From NCBI RefSeq assembly GCF_039530225.1, contig NZ_BAAAOH010000001.1, positions 806,001-870,000 of the forward strand: a stretch of DNA of 64,000 nucleotides. The letters are read 5' to 3'. Shown piece by piece: positions 33,298 through 40,753 of this stretch. Within the stretch, counting starts at the first letter, position 1. Each line of letters opens with the position of its first letter. The notes under the pieces were generated by a model. That model did no database searches and was not told the origin of the DNA. It worked only from the letters and a program-made list of their open reading frames with translations. The position numbers and the translations under genes are program-made. This stretch comes from Microbacterium pumilum (lineage in GTDB: Bacteria > Actinomycetota > Actinomycetes > Actinomycetales > Microbacteriaceae).

Positions 33298-34938
33298 TTA
33301 CTTCGTGAGCGGTGCGAACCGGAACTTGAACGACGCGTCGAGCACGACGCCGTCAACGCCCGGTCCCGAGACGGCCAGCTCGGATCCCTGCAGCAGCGGC
33401 ACAGTGGACAGCAGCTCGCCGACCCGCGCCTGGATGTCCTCGATGAGCTGCGTGCGCTCGGCGACATCCGTCGTGACGGCCTGCTTGAGGATCATCTCCT
33501 CGGTCTGGGCGTCGCTGAAGTGGTTCCCCAGGAAGTTCTCCGTGAGGAAGAACGGCGTCAGATAGCTGTCGGCGTCCGAGTAGTCCGGGTACCAGCCGAG
33601 CTGGTAAGCGGGGTACACGTCGGCGGTGCGGTCCTCCGAGTACTGCACCCACTCGGTCGACTTGAGGTCGACCGTGAACAGGCCGTCCTTCTCGAGCTGG
33701 TCCTTGATCATCGCGTACTCGTCACCCGACGAGGGGCCGTAGTGGTCGTCCGAGTTGTACTGCAGGCTCAGCGCGACGGGGGTGGTGACTCCGGCTGCCT
33801 CGAGGGTCGCCTTCGCCTTGTCCGCGTCGGGGCCGCCGTCGCCATCGCCGTAGAGGTCCTTCAGCACCGTCGTCGCGCCGGTGAAGCCCTCGGGAACGAA
33901 CGAGTACAGCGGCTGGTACGTGTCCTTGTACACCTGGGTCGCGATCGCCTGGCGGTCGACGAGGTCGGCGACGGCCTGGCGCACAGCCAGTGCCTTGGCG
34001 GCGTCGGCGTCGTCGGTCTTCGCACCGTAGGGCTGCGTGTCGAAGTTGAACACGATGTAGCGGATCGATCCGCCCGGGCCGTCGGTGACGGTCAGGTTGT
34101 CATCGGTGCGGAGGTCCGCGACGTCGGTGGCCGACATCGTGCGGTACGCCACATCGATGTCACCCTCCTGGATGGCGAGCTTGAGGTTCGTCGAGTCCGC
34201 GAAGTAGCTGAGGATCACGCCGCTGTTCTCCGGCGCGGCCAGCACTCCCTTGTAGTCGGCGTTGGGCGTGAACTCCACCGTCTTGTTGAAGTCGTACTCG
34301 GTGATCGTGTACGGCCCGCCGAATGCGTTCGCCGCGACGATGTCGGAGTCGGGTGTCAGCGCGTCGGGCGAGAACGATTCCTCGTCGACGATCGCACCGG
34401 GGAAGCTCGTCAGGATGTACGGGAAGATCTGGTCGTTGCCCTGCTTGAGGTTGAAGACCACCGTCGTGTCATCGGGCGTGTCGACGCTCTCCAGGTTGTA
34501 GAGCAGGCTCGATGCGCCGTTCGGGTCGGCGATCGCAATGTTCCGATCGAACGAGAACTTGACATCGGATGAGGTCAGGTCGTTGCCGTTGGCCCACTTC
34601 AGGCCTGCCGGCAGCGTGACGGTGTACTCCGTCGGCGACGTGAATTCGGCGCTCTCGGCGAGGTCGGGGACGACCTCGGTGCTGTTGTAGTCGGTGTTGA
34701 CCAGGTACGGGAACACCTGGGTCTGCACCGTGAGCGACCCGTTGTCGTACGAGCCGGCCGGGTCGAGGGTGACGACCTTGTCGGTGGTGCCGACAATGAG
34801 CGGCTCGCCGGAGGCGTCGCCGCCGTCGGTCGAGTTGCCCCCGCCGCCACCGGCGCAGCCGGCGAGAAGGATGGCCGAGGCTCCGAAAGCCCCGATGGCG
34901 AGGCCGAGACGGCCGCGCGCGCTGTGGTGCAGTGACAT
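33298..34938 (-). CDS. ABC transporter substrate-binding lipoprotein (SBP_bac_5, peptide type)
   Basis: 546 residues. Lipoprotein signal with lipobox LAG-Cys28 followed by a Gly/Ser/Asp-rich tether. The mature part is the SBP family 5 fold: VVTLDPAGSYDNGSL, LPAGLKWANGNDLTSSDVKF, TEYDFNKTVEFTPNADYKGV, AIQEGDIDVAYRTMSATDV and the C-terminal YQLGWYPDYSDADSYLTPFF. Delivers peptides (or similar solutes) to the permease pair encoded downstream. It leads the four-gene operon; a hairpin after the stop likely gives differential expression. Confidence 0.92.
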   Translation of the reverse strand: MSLHHSARGRLGLAIGAFGASAILLAGCAGGGGGNSTDGGDASGEPLIVGTTDKVVTLDPAGSYDNGSLTVQTQVFPYLVNTDYNSTEVVPDLAESAEFTSPTEYTVTLPAGLKWANGNDLTSSDVKFSFDRNIAIADPNGASSLLYNLESVDTPDDTTVVFNLKQGNDQIFPYILTSFPGAIVDEESFSPDALTPDSDIVAANAFGGPYTITEYDFNKTVEFTPNADYKGVLAAPENSGVILSYFADSTNLKLAIQEGDIDVAYRTMSATDVADLRTDDNLTVTDGPGGSIRYIVFNFDTQPYGAKTDDADAAKALAVRQAVADLVDRQAIATQVYKDTYQPLYSFVPEGFTGATTVLKDLYGDGDGGPDADKAKATLEAAGVTTPVALSLQYNSDDHYGPSSGDEYAMIKDQLEKDGLFTVDLKSTEWVQYSEDRTADVYPAYQLGWYPDYSDADSYLTPFFLTENFLGNHFSDAQTEEMILKQAVTTDVAERTQLIEDIQARVGELLSTVPLLQGSELAVSGPGVDGVVLDASFKFRFAPLTK

Positions 34939-35091
34939 AGTGCTACCTCTGCTGTGGAAGAGACGGCCACGTCCGGGAGGCGCGGCCCATCAGGCTATCT
35001 TCACTGCGCCCCACGCTCAGGGCAATCCGGTGAACGATTCGTAACCAGACCGAAACCACAGCAGCGGCGCGAAGCGCAGGCGATTCGGGAG

Positions 35092-37296
35092 CTATGCCAG
35101 TCCGCGATCGCGCGCGATGCGCCGCAGAGCGCCGTCGACGGCTCCCGTGAGAGACGTGAATCTCTCGTTCGCCGCGAGGTCCTCGATCAGGACCGGAGCC
35201 CCCGCGCTGTCGGCCAGCGGCACCTGCCAGTTCGGGTATTGCGTGTCGGTGCCCGGCTGGTTCTGCACCCGACGCTCGCCGACCGTGTCGACGAGCGATA
35301 CCCCGAGCAGCACGGACTCCGCGGCGGTGAGATGCAGATGCAGCGCCTCGATGATCTGCTGCTCCGTGGCATCCTCGCCGATGAGGCCGCGCTCGCGCAG
35401 CACGGCGAGCATCGTGTCACGCTCACGCTGGGCTTCGGCGCGCGCCTCCTCCACGGGTTGCGTGAGTAGGCCCAGTCGCTCGCGGAGGTCGACGTGGTCG
35501 CCGGCGAGATAGCCGGCCGTGGGGGGCAGGTCGTGGGTGTTGACCGTCGCGAGCAGCGCCCTTCGGTAGTGCTCCGGCGGCTTCGGCCCGTCGCCCTCGT
35601 ACTCGAACCAGAGGACGGACGTGCCCAGGATGCCGCGAGCCGACAGATACTCGCGAACCCACGGTTCGACGTTGCCGAGGTCTTCGCCGATCACGACGGC
35701 ACCGGCGCGGTGTGCCTCGAGGGCGAGCACACCGATCATCGCCTCATGGTCGTAGCGCACGTACGTGCCGGCATTGGCACCCAGGCCGGTGGGAATCCAC
35801 CACAGCCGGAAGAATCCGATGATGTGGTCCACACGCAACGCGCCGGCGTGGCGAAGGAGGTTGCGGATCATGTCGCGCAGCGGCCGGTACGCCTCGCGCT
35901 CGAGCGCCTTCGGCAGCCAGGGCGGCTGCGACCAGTCCTGGCCCTGCTGGTTGTACATGTCCGCCGGGGCACCGACGGTGATCCCCGCCGCATACATGTC
36001 GCGCAACGACCAGGCGTCCGACCCCCTCCGGTGCACACCGACGGCGAGATCGTGCATCAGGCCGATCCGCATACCGGCATCCTGCGCGGCCGCCTGCGCC
36101 GCGGCGACCTGCTCCTCGGCGATCCACTGCAGCCACGAGTGGAAGGCGACGCGCTCGGCGAGCTGGATGCGCAGACCCGAGACCAGGCTCGACCCGATGT
36201 CCCACGCTTCTGCGGGACGCTCCTCGCCCGGAGGCAAGGTCGCCGCATAGTGCTCCTCGAGTGCGCACCACAGCGCGAAATCCGCGAGGGGAGCACCCTG
36301 CCGTTCGAGGAAGGCGTCGAGCGAGCGCTGGCGGCCGGGCGAGCGCGGTGCGGCATGGATGACCTCGAGGGCGGCGCGCTTGGCCGACCATGCGGCATCC
36401 CGATCGATGCGCGACGGATCGGTGTTCGATCTGCTCACCGTCGCCCGGGCTGCGTCCACCAGGGCGCGCTCATCGGGTGCGAGATACGCGGCCTCACGGA
36501 TGTCTTCGGGCCGCAGGTAGAGCGGTGCGAGAAACCGTCGTGTCGCTGGAAGATAAGGCGACGGCTCGATGGGCGATGTCACCTCGGCGGCGTGAATGGG
36601 GTTGATGAGGAGGAAGTCGGCTCCCTCTGAACCCGCCACCGCCGCCAGGTCGCCGAGGTCGGCGAAGTCGCCCATGCCCCACGATCGGCGCGAACGTGCC
36701 GAGTAGAGCTGCGCCATGAGACCCCAGGAACGCCCGCCGTAGCCGGGGCGTCCCGGCGGAAGCGGCAGATGGGCGGGTGAGACGACGAGTGCGCACGCCG
36801 CCTCGCGATCGATCTCGCCCGACCCGTGCCGCTTCTGCCACGCGTGCAGCGTGTGCCAGCCGAGCGGCAGATCGGCCGGCAGCGGAACACGCACACCCCA
36901 CACGCGGGCTCCGTCGACGACGCGCGACGCGGGCGCCTGATCCGGGATTCCCACGTCGCGCCACGAGCCGTCCTCGAGGGCGACCGCCACCGACACATCG
37001 TGGTGATCGGCGACGTTGACCACGACCTCGCCGGAGCCCGCCTGCACGACCAGCGACGGCGGGAGCAGCTCCAACCACGGCGCGGTCTCGGTCGCGGCGA
37101 GAGAGGCCTCGACATCCGCCTCTGTCGTCGCCTCGACATCCATCGCCCGCAGCACCGCGCGCAGCGTGGTCGCGGGCACCTCCACCCAATCGCCGAAGAA
37201 CGACCAATAGCCGGTCGCGATGCCCCACGCCTCAGCGAGCTGCGCGAGGGCGGCCGAAGGGCGATCGAACTCTTGTCCTTGAGCGTCCGCGTCCAT
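35092..37296 (-). CDS. malQ: 4-alpha-glucanotransferase (MalQ, GH77)
   Basis: 734 residues from the ATG at 37296 (MDADAQGQEFDRPSAALAQL). GH77 motifs: YSARSRRSWGMGDFADLGDL, EPSPYLPATRRFLAPLYLRP, the nucleophile Asp490 in RVDHIIGFFRLWWIP, acid/base Glu538 in VIGEDLG, and NTHDLPPTAGYLAGDH. The long N-terminal beta domain (about 240 residues) is the actinobacterial type. It transfers glucan segments during maltodextrin and glycogen metabolism, fitting with the GH13 trehalose-synthase-like enzyme about 10 kb away. Confidence 0.93.
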   Translation of the reverse strand: MDADAQGQEFDRPSAALAQLAEAWGIATGYWSFFGDWVEVPATTLRAVLRAMDVEATTEADVEASLAATETAPWLELLPPSLVVQAGSGEVVVNVADHHDVSVAVALEDGSWRDVGIPDQAPASRVVDGARVWGVRVPLPADLPLGWHTLHAWQKRHGSGEIDREAACALVVSPAHLPLPPGRPGYGGRSWGLMAQLYSARSRRSWGMGDFADLGDLAAVAGSEGADFLLINPIHAAEVTSPIEPSPYLPATRRFLAPLYLRPEDIREAAYLAPDERALVDAARATVSRSNTDPSRIDRDAAWSAKRAALEVIHAAPRSPGRQRSLDAFLERQGAPLADFALWCALEEHYAATLPPGEERPAEAWDIGSSLVSGLRIQLAERVAFHSWLQWIAEEQVAAAQAAAQDAGMRIGLMHDLAVGVHRRGSDAWSLRDMYAAGITVGAPADMYNQQGQDWSQPPWLPKALEREAYRPLRDMIRNLLRHAGALRVDHIIGFFRLWWIPTGLGANAGTYVRYDHEAMIGVLALEAHRAGAVVIGEDLGNVEPWVREYLSARGILGTSVLWFEYEGDGPKPPEHYRRALLATVNTHDLPPTAGYLAGDHVDLRERLGLLTQPVEEARAEAQRERDTMLAVLRERGLIGEDATEQQIIEALHLHLTAAESVLLGVSLVDTVGERRVQNQPGTDTQYPNWQVPLADSAGAPVLIEDLAANERFTSLTGAVDGALRRIARDRGLA

Positions 37297-37382
37297 GCTG
37301 TCGATCCTGGCCCGTCCGCCCGGCGGGGCGCTACCCCGGGCGGCTGGTGTGATTCGTGGGCGCAATCCGACATCCCCCACCG

Positions 37383-37462
37383 TCGTTCCCGTGCTGGTTC
37401 GACGAACGGCCACGGGACCGACGTCGTCTCGGTGCAGGCTCGGCGAGCCAGCACGGGAACGA
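37383..37462. terminator. Long-loop inverted repeat between the CCA-transferase and malQ genes
   Basis: TCGTTCCCGTGCTGG (37383-37397) pairs exactly with 37448-37462, around a 50-nt loop that contains a further imperfect CCACGGGACC copy. It follows the stop of the CCA-transferase gene and precedes malQ. No T-run; possible terminator or repeat element. Confidence 0.45.
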
Positions 37463-37491
37463 TGCCTCACGATCGGTCGCTGCCGCCACTG

Positions 37492-38934
37492 TCAGGCGCG
37501 CGCGGCCCACCACTCGCGCAGCCGGCGCTCTGCCTCGGCCTCACCGACGACGCCTTCGTCGAGACGCACGTCGAGGAGGAAGCGGTAGGCCTCGCCCACT
37601 TCACGCCCTGGTGGGATGCCGAGCACCTCCTGGATGCGATTGCCATCGAGTTCGGGTCGCATCGCCTGGAGTTCCTCCTGAGCCGAGAGCTCGGCGATGC
37701 GCCGTTCGATGTCGTCGTACGCGCGGGCGAGCCGCCCTGCTTTCTTGGCGTTGCGCGTCGTCACGTCGGCGCGGGTGAGGATGTGGAGGCTTTCGAGTTC
37801 TGCGCCGGCATCCCTCACGTAGCGACGGACCGCCGAGTCTGTCCACGCTCCCTCGGCGTAGCCGAAGAATCGCAGGTGCAGCTCGATCAGGCGGATGACG
37901 GTCGTTGTGGTGTCGGTGTCGAAGCGCAGTTCCTGCAGTCGCTTGCGGGCGAGCCTGGCGCCCTTGATGTCGTGGTGGTAGAACGTGACGCCACCGCCGG
38001 GCTCGAGCTTGCGGGTCGCGGGTTTGCCGATGTCGTGCAGCAGGGCGGCGATCCGCAGCGGCACGTCGGGCGCGGCATCCGGGTGCCTCGCCTGCTCGAG
38101 CTCGATGGCCTGGCGGAGCACGGTGAGCGAGTGCTCGTACACGTCCTTGTGATGGTGGTGCTCGTCGATCTCGAGTCGGAGGGCGGGGATCTCGGGCAGG
38201 AACTGCTCCATCAGCCCCGTCTCGACCAGCAGACGGATGCCGCGCACCGGATCATCGGACTGCAGCAGGCGCACGAGCTCGCCCTGGATGCGCTCCGGGC
38301 TCACGATCGAGAGCGTCTTTCGGAGAGCCGCCATCGCCGCGACCGTCGCGGGGTCGACGGCGAAGTCGAGTTGGGCGGCGAACCGGGCGGCGCGCAGCAT
38401 CCGGAGCGGATCGTCGCCGAAGCTGACGCTCGGATCGGCGGGGGTGCGGAGCGTCCGCGCGACCAGGTCTTCGACCCCGCCCGTGGGGTCGACGAGGGTC
38501 TGGGTGGGCACGCGCAGCGCCATGGCGTTGACCGTGAAGTCGCGGCGCGCAAGGTCGCCCTCGAGCGAATCGCCGAACTCCACGGTGGGCTTGCGAGTGA
38601 CTCCGTCGTAGCTGTCGGCCCGGTACGTCGTGATCTCCACCTGTTCGGCCGGCCGATTCGGCGAGGGGACCATCGCCCCGATCGTGCCGAACGCCCGTCC
38701 GATGTCCCAGTGGGCGGTGCTGATGGCTTTGACGATCCGCAGGATCTCGTCGGGCAGCGCGTCGGTCGTGAAGTCGAGGTCGTTCGTCTCGCGGCCGAGC
38801 AGCGCATCGCGCACCGGCCCGCCGACGATCGCGAGATCGTGCCCGGCGCGGGTGAAGGCGTAGGCGAGGGTCGCCACCACCGGCGACCGGGCAAGAGCAC
38901 TCAGGCGCTCGACACCATCGGCCATATTGAGCAT
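37492..38934 (-). CDS. CCA tRNA nucleotidyltransferase (PcnB-like, HD-domain form)
   Basis: 480 residues. Class II nucleotidyltransferase head: LAIVGGPVRDALLGRETNDL with the DLDFTTDA catalytic carboxylates, VEITTYRADSYDG, RRDFTVNAMAL and LRMLRAARFAAQLDFAVDP. The C-terminal HD domain (ALLHDIGKPATRK, HHDIKGARLARKRLQEL) is characteristic of actinobacterial CCA enzymes, in which it may trim 2',3'-cyclic ends. Adds or repairs the 3' CCA of tRNA. Close to murJ and trxB as in related genomes. Confidence 0.92.
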   Translation of the reverse strand: MLNMADGVERLSALARSPVVATLAYAFTRAGHDLAIVGGPVRDALLGRETNDLDFTTDALPDEILRIVKAISTAHWDIGRAFGTIGAMVPSPNRPAEQVEITTYRADSYDGVTRKPTVEFGDSLEGDLARRDFTVNAMALRVPTQTLVDPTGGVEDLVARTLRTPADPSVSFGDDPLRMLRAARFAAQLDFAVDPATVAAMAALRKTLSIVSPERIQGELVRLLQSDDPVRGIRLLVETGLMEQFLPEIPALRLEIDEHHHHKDVYEHSLTVLRQAIELEQARHPDAAPDVPLRIAALLHDIGKPATRKLEPGGGVTFYHHDIKGARLARKRLQELRFDTDTTTTVIRLIELHLRFFGYAEGAWTDSAVRRYVRDAGAELESLHILTRADVTTRNAKKAGRLARAYDDIERRIAELSAQEELQAMRPELDGNRIQEVLGIPPGREVGEAYRFLLDVRLDEGVVGEAEAERRLREWWAARA

Positions 38935-38984
38935 GCACCGAGCCTACCGAGCGCCGTCGCCCTCCCTCCGGTCCGGCCGTCCTC

Positions 38985-39048
38985 CCGTTTACGGACGCGA
39001 CACGCCGCGCGTCCACGCCCGCGCGCGGCGTGTCGCGTCCGTAAACGG
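38985..39048. terminator. Perfect 27-bp hairpin, palindrome family B copy 2
   Basis: Arms 38985-39011 and 39022-39048 are exactly complementary (CCGTTTACGGACGCGACACG...), with a 10-nt loop. It lies between the methyltransferase stop and the CCA-transferase start, both on the minus strand. The arm is nearly identical to the 27926-27981 hairpin 11 kb away. Confidence 0.7.
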
Positions 39049-39061
39049 CAGGGGGTTGGGG

Positions 39062-40582
39062 TCAGGCGAAATGCAGGAACCCCGTGAACACGAGCTCCCG
39101 AACGCGGGGCAGCAGGTCCTCGCGCAGGGCCGTCGCATCCACCTCGAGAAGCTCGCCGATCGCGTCGACCAGCACGCCCACGCCCAGGTCGCCGTCGCAG
39201 GCACCGACGAGAGCGGCGAGACCCGGATCAACCGCCAGCGACCGGCCGAAGCCCCCGCCCTGCCGCAGCTCGATGACCGTCGGATCCGCGGCGCCGGGCA
39301 GGTGGTGCCGCGCCTCGGTCACGTCGGGTGCGACGACGAGGACGGATGCCGCGAGCCCCGGGTCATCGAGCGCCTCGAGCCTGTCGTGCGCCGCGATGGC
39401 GTCGGCGAGGTGCGCCCCCAGACCGTCGCCGGCGAGCGACTGCGGCAGCGATTCGTACCGTGCCAACGTCGGCGGCATCGAGGCGGGACGCCGGAGCAGG
39501 ATGTACCCGAACCCGATGCCGCCCACGCTCCTCGCGGCGAAGTCGTCGAGCCACGCGTCGACGAGTGCCGAGAACTCGGGCGATCCCGGCAGGGTGCCGC
39601 CGTCGCGCACCCAGAGTTCGGCGTATGAGAGCGGATCGAGTTGCTCGCGCTCGACGACCCACGCGTCGAGCGGCACCGGTGAGTCGGCCACCCACTCCCG
39701 CACGCGATCCAATCCGCTGACGCCAGAGCGGCTCTCCCAATTGCCGAGCAGCTGCGCGACGCCGCCGGGTGCGAGATGCGCGCCGACGCCGCGGATGAAC
39801 GCCGCGACGAGGTCGTCGCCGACGAGCCCGCCGTCGCGGTATTCGTATGCCGGCACGCCCTCCACCCGTGGCGTGATGACGAACGGCGGGTTCGAGACGA
39901 TGCGATCGAACACCTCACCGGCGACGGGATCGAACAGGCTGCCGAGTCTGGTCTCGATACGGGGGATGTCGTTGAGCAGCGCATTCAGCCGTGTGAAGCC
40001 GAGAGCACGCTCGGAGATGTCCGTGGCGACGACGTGTTCGACGCCGCGGCGCGCGCGGAGGGCCTGGATGCCGCATCCCGTGCCGACGTCGAGCCCGCGC
40101 GCCGCGGGGGTGGGGAGCTGCAACGACGCGAGTGTCAGTGAGGCTCCGCCGACGCCGAGCACATGGTCCTCTGGGAGCGCGCCGCCCAGAGCCGCTTCGT
40201 CCAGATCGCTCGCGATCCACCACTCACCGGCCCCGCTCGCGTCGACGAACGACTGCGGACGCACGAGTGCGAGTGGACGCACGTCGTCGCCGTCCGCGAT
40301 CGCGAGGCCGAGGATCGCGAGCCCCGCGACACCGGTGAGCGGCACGGCGGCGGCCGTCCGATCCGCGGGCTGCGGCATCCCGAGCACGAGCAGTCGGCCG
40401 AGGACGGCCAGTGGGTCGGCACGCTCGCCGAGCGCCCGCAGGGCCGGTGCACTCAGCCCGCGCGCGATGGCATCGTCGGCGGCTTCACCCCATGCTTCGC
40501 GAAGCGCTTCGGAAGTGTAGCCCGCGCCGCGCAGGTCCGCGGCGAGCGAACGGCACAACGCCGGATCGGGAACGGGGATCAC
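39062..40582 (-). CDS. S-adenosylmethionine-dependent methyltransferase (HemK/RsmC-like)
   Basis: About 506 residues. A central Rossmann methyltransferase domain shows GLDVGTGCGIQALRAR (SAM motif I), HVVATDISERALGFTRLNAL and VSNPPFVITPRVEG; the NPPF motif indicates amino-group methylation of a base, Gln or Asn. The N-terminal 170 residues (DUF7059-like) and C-terminal 150 residues are actinobacterial extensions. The substrate is not decided. The start is uncertain: GTG at 40582 (used here) or TTG at 40594, neither with a ribosome-binding site; the TTG lies inside a tandem-repeat array. Confidence 0.8.
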   Translation of the reverse strand: MIPVPDPALCRSLAADLRGAGYTSEALREAWGEAADDAIARGLSAPALRALGERADPLAVLGRLLVLGMPQPADRTAAAVPLTGVAGLAILGLAIADGDDVRPLALVRPQSFVDASGAGEWWIASDLDEAALGGALPEDHVLGVGGASLTLASLQLPTPAARGLDVGTGCGIQALRARRGVEHVVATDISERALGFTRLNALLNDIPRIETRLGSLFDPVAGEVFDRIVSNPPFVITPRVEGVPAYEYRDGGLVGDDLVAAFIRGVGAHLAPGGVAQLLGNWESRSGVSGLDRVREWVADSPVPLDAWVVEREQLDPLSYAELWVRDGGTLPGSPEFSALVDAWLDDFAARSVGGIGFGYILLRRPASMPPTLARYESLPQSLAGDGLGAHLADAIAAHDRLEALDDPGLAASVLVVAPDVTEARHHLPGAADPTVIELRQGGGFGRSLAVDPGLAALVGACDGDLGVGVLVDAIGELLEVDATALREDLLPRVRELVFTGFLHFA

Positions 40583-40589
40583 GCACCCA

Positions 40590-40659
40590 TTCAACAGTGC
40601 CTGTTCAACAGTGCCTGTTCAACAGTGCCGATTCAACAGTGCCTGTGCAACAGTGCCGT
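40590..40659. repeat. Five tandem 14-bp repeats at a divergent promoter
   Basis: Units TTCAACAGTGCCTG at 40590, 40604, 40618, 40632 and 40646; units 1, 2 and 4 are identical, 3 and 5 differ at two to four positions. They lie between the methyltransferase (minus) and the DUF6049 gene (plus), overlapping the alternative TTG start of the former. Confidence 0.9.
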
Positions 40660-40700
40660 CCCGCGCCGCGCGGGTACGGGAGCCTCGGAGTCTCGGACCG

Positions 40701-40706
40701 TAGAAT
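40701..40706 (+). promoter_or_regulatory. -10 element of the DUF6049-murJ transcript
   Basis: TAGAAT fits TANNNT, 48 nt before the ATG at 40754; an AGGAG at 40737-40741 lies in the leader. No clear -35. Proposed promoter for the two-gene operon. Confidence 0.35.
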
Positions 40707-40753
40707 CTCACTCGATCGTGCGGTCCGGACATCGCACAGGAGCGAACCACAGC

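Noticed and set aside
40590..40659. Possible CRISPR or iteron origin
   Set aside because: Units are contiguous 14-mers with no spacers, and no replication initiator gene is adjacent.
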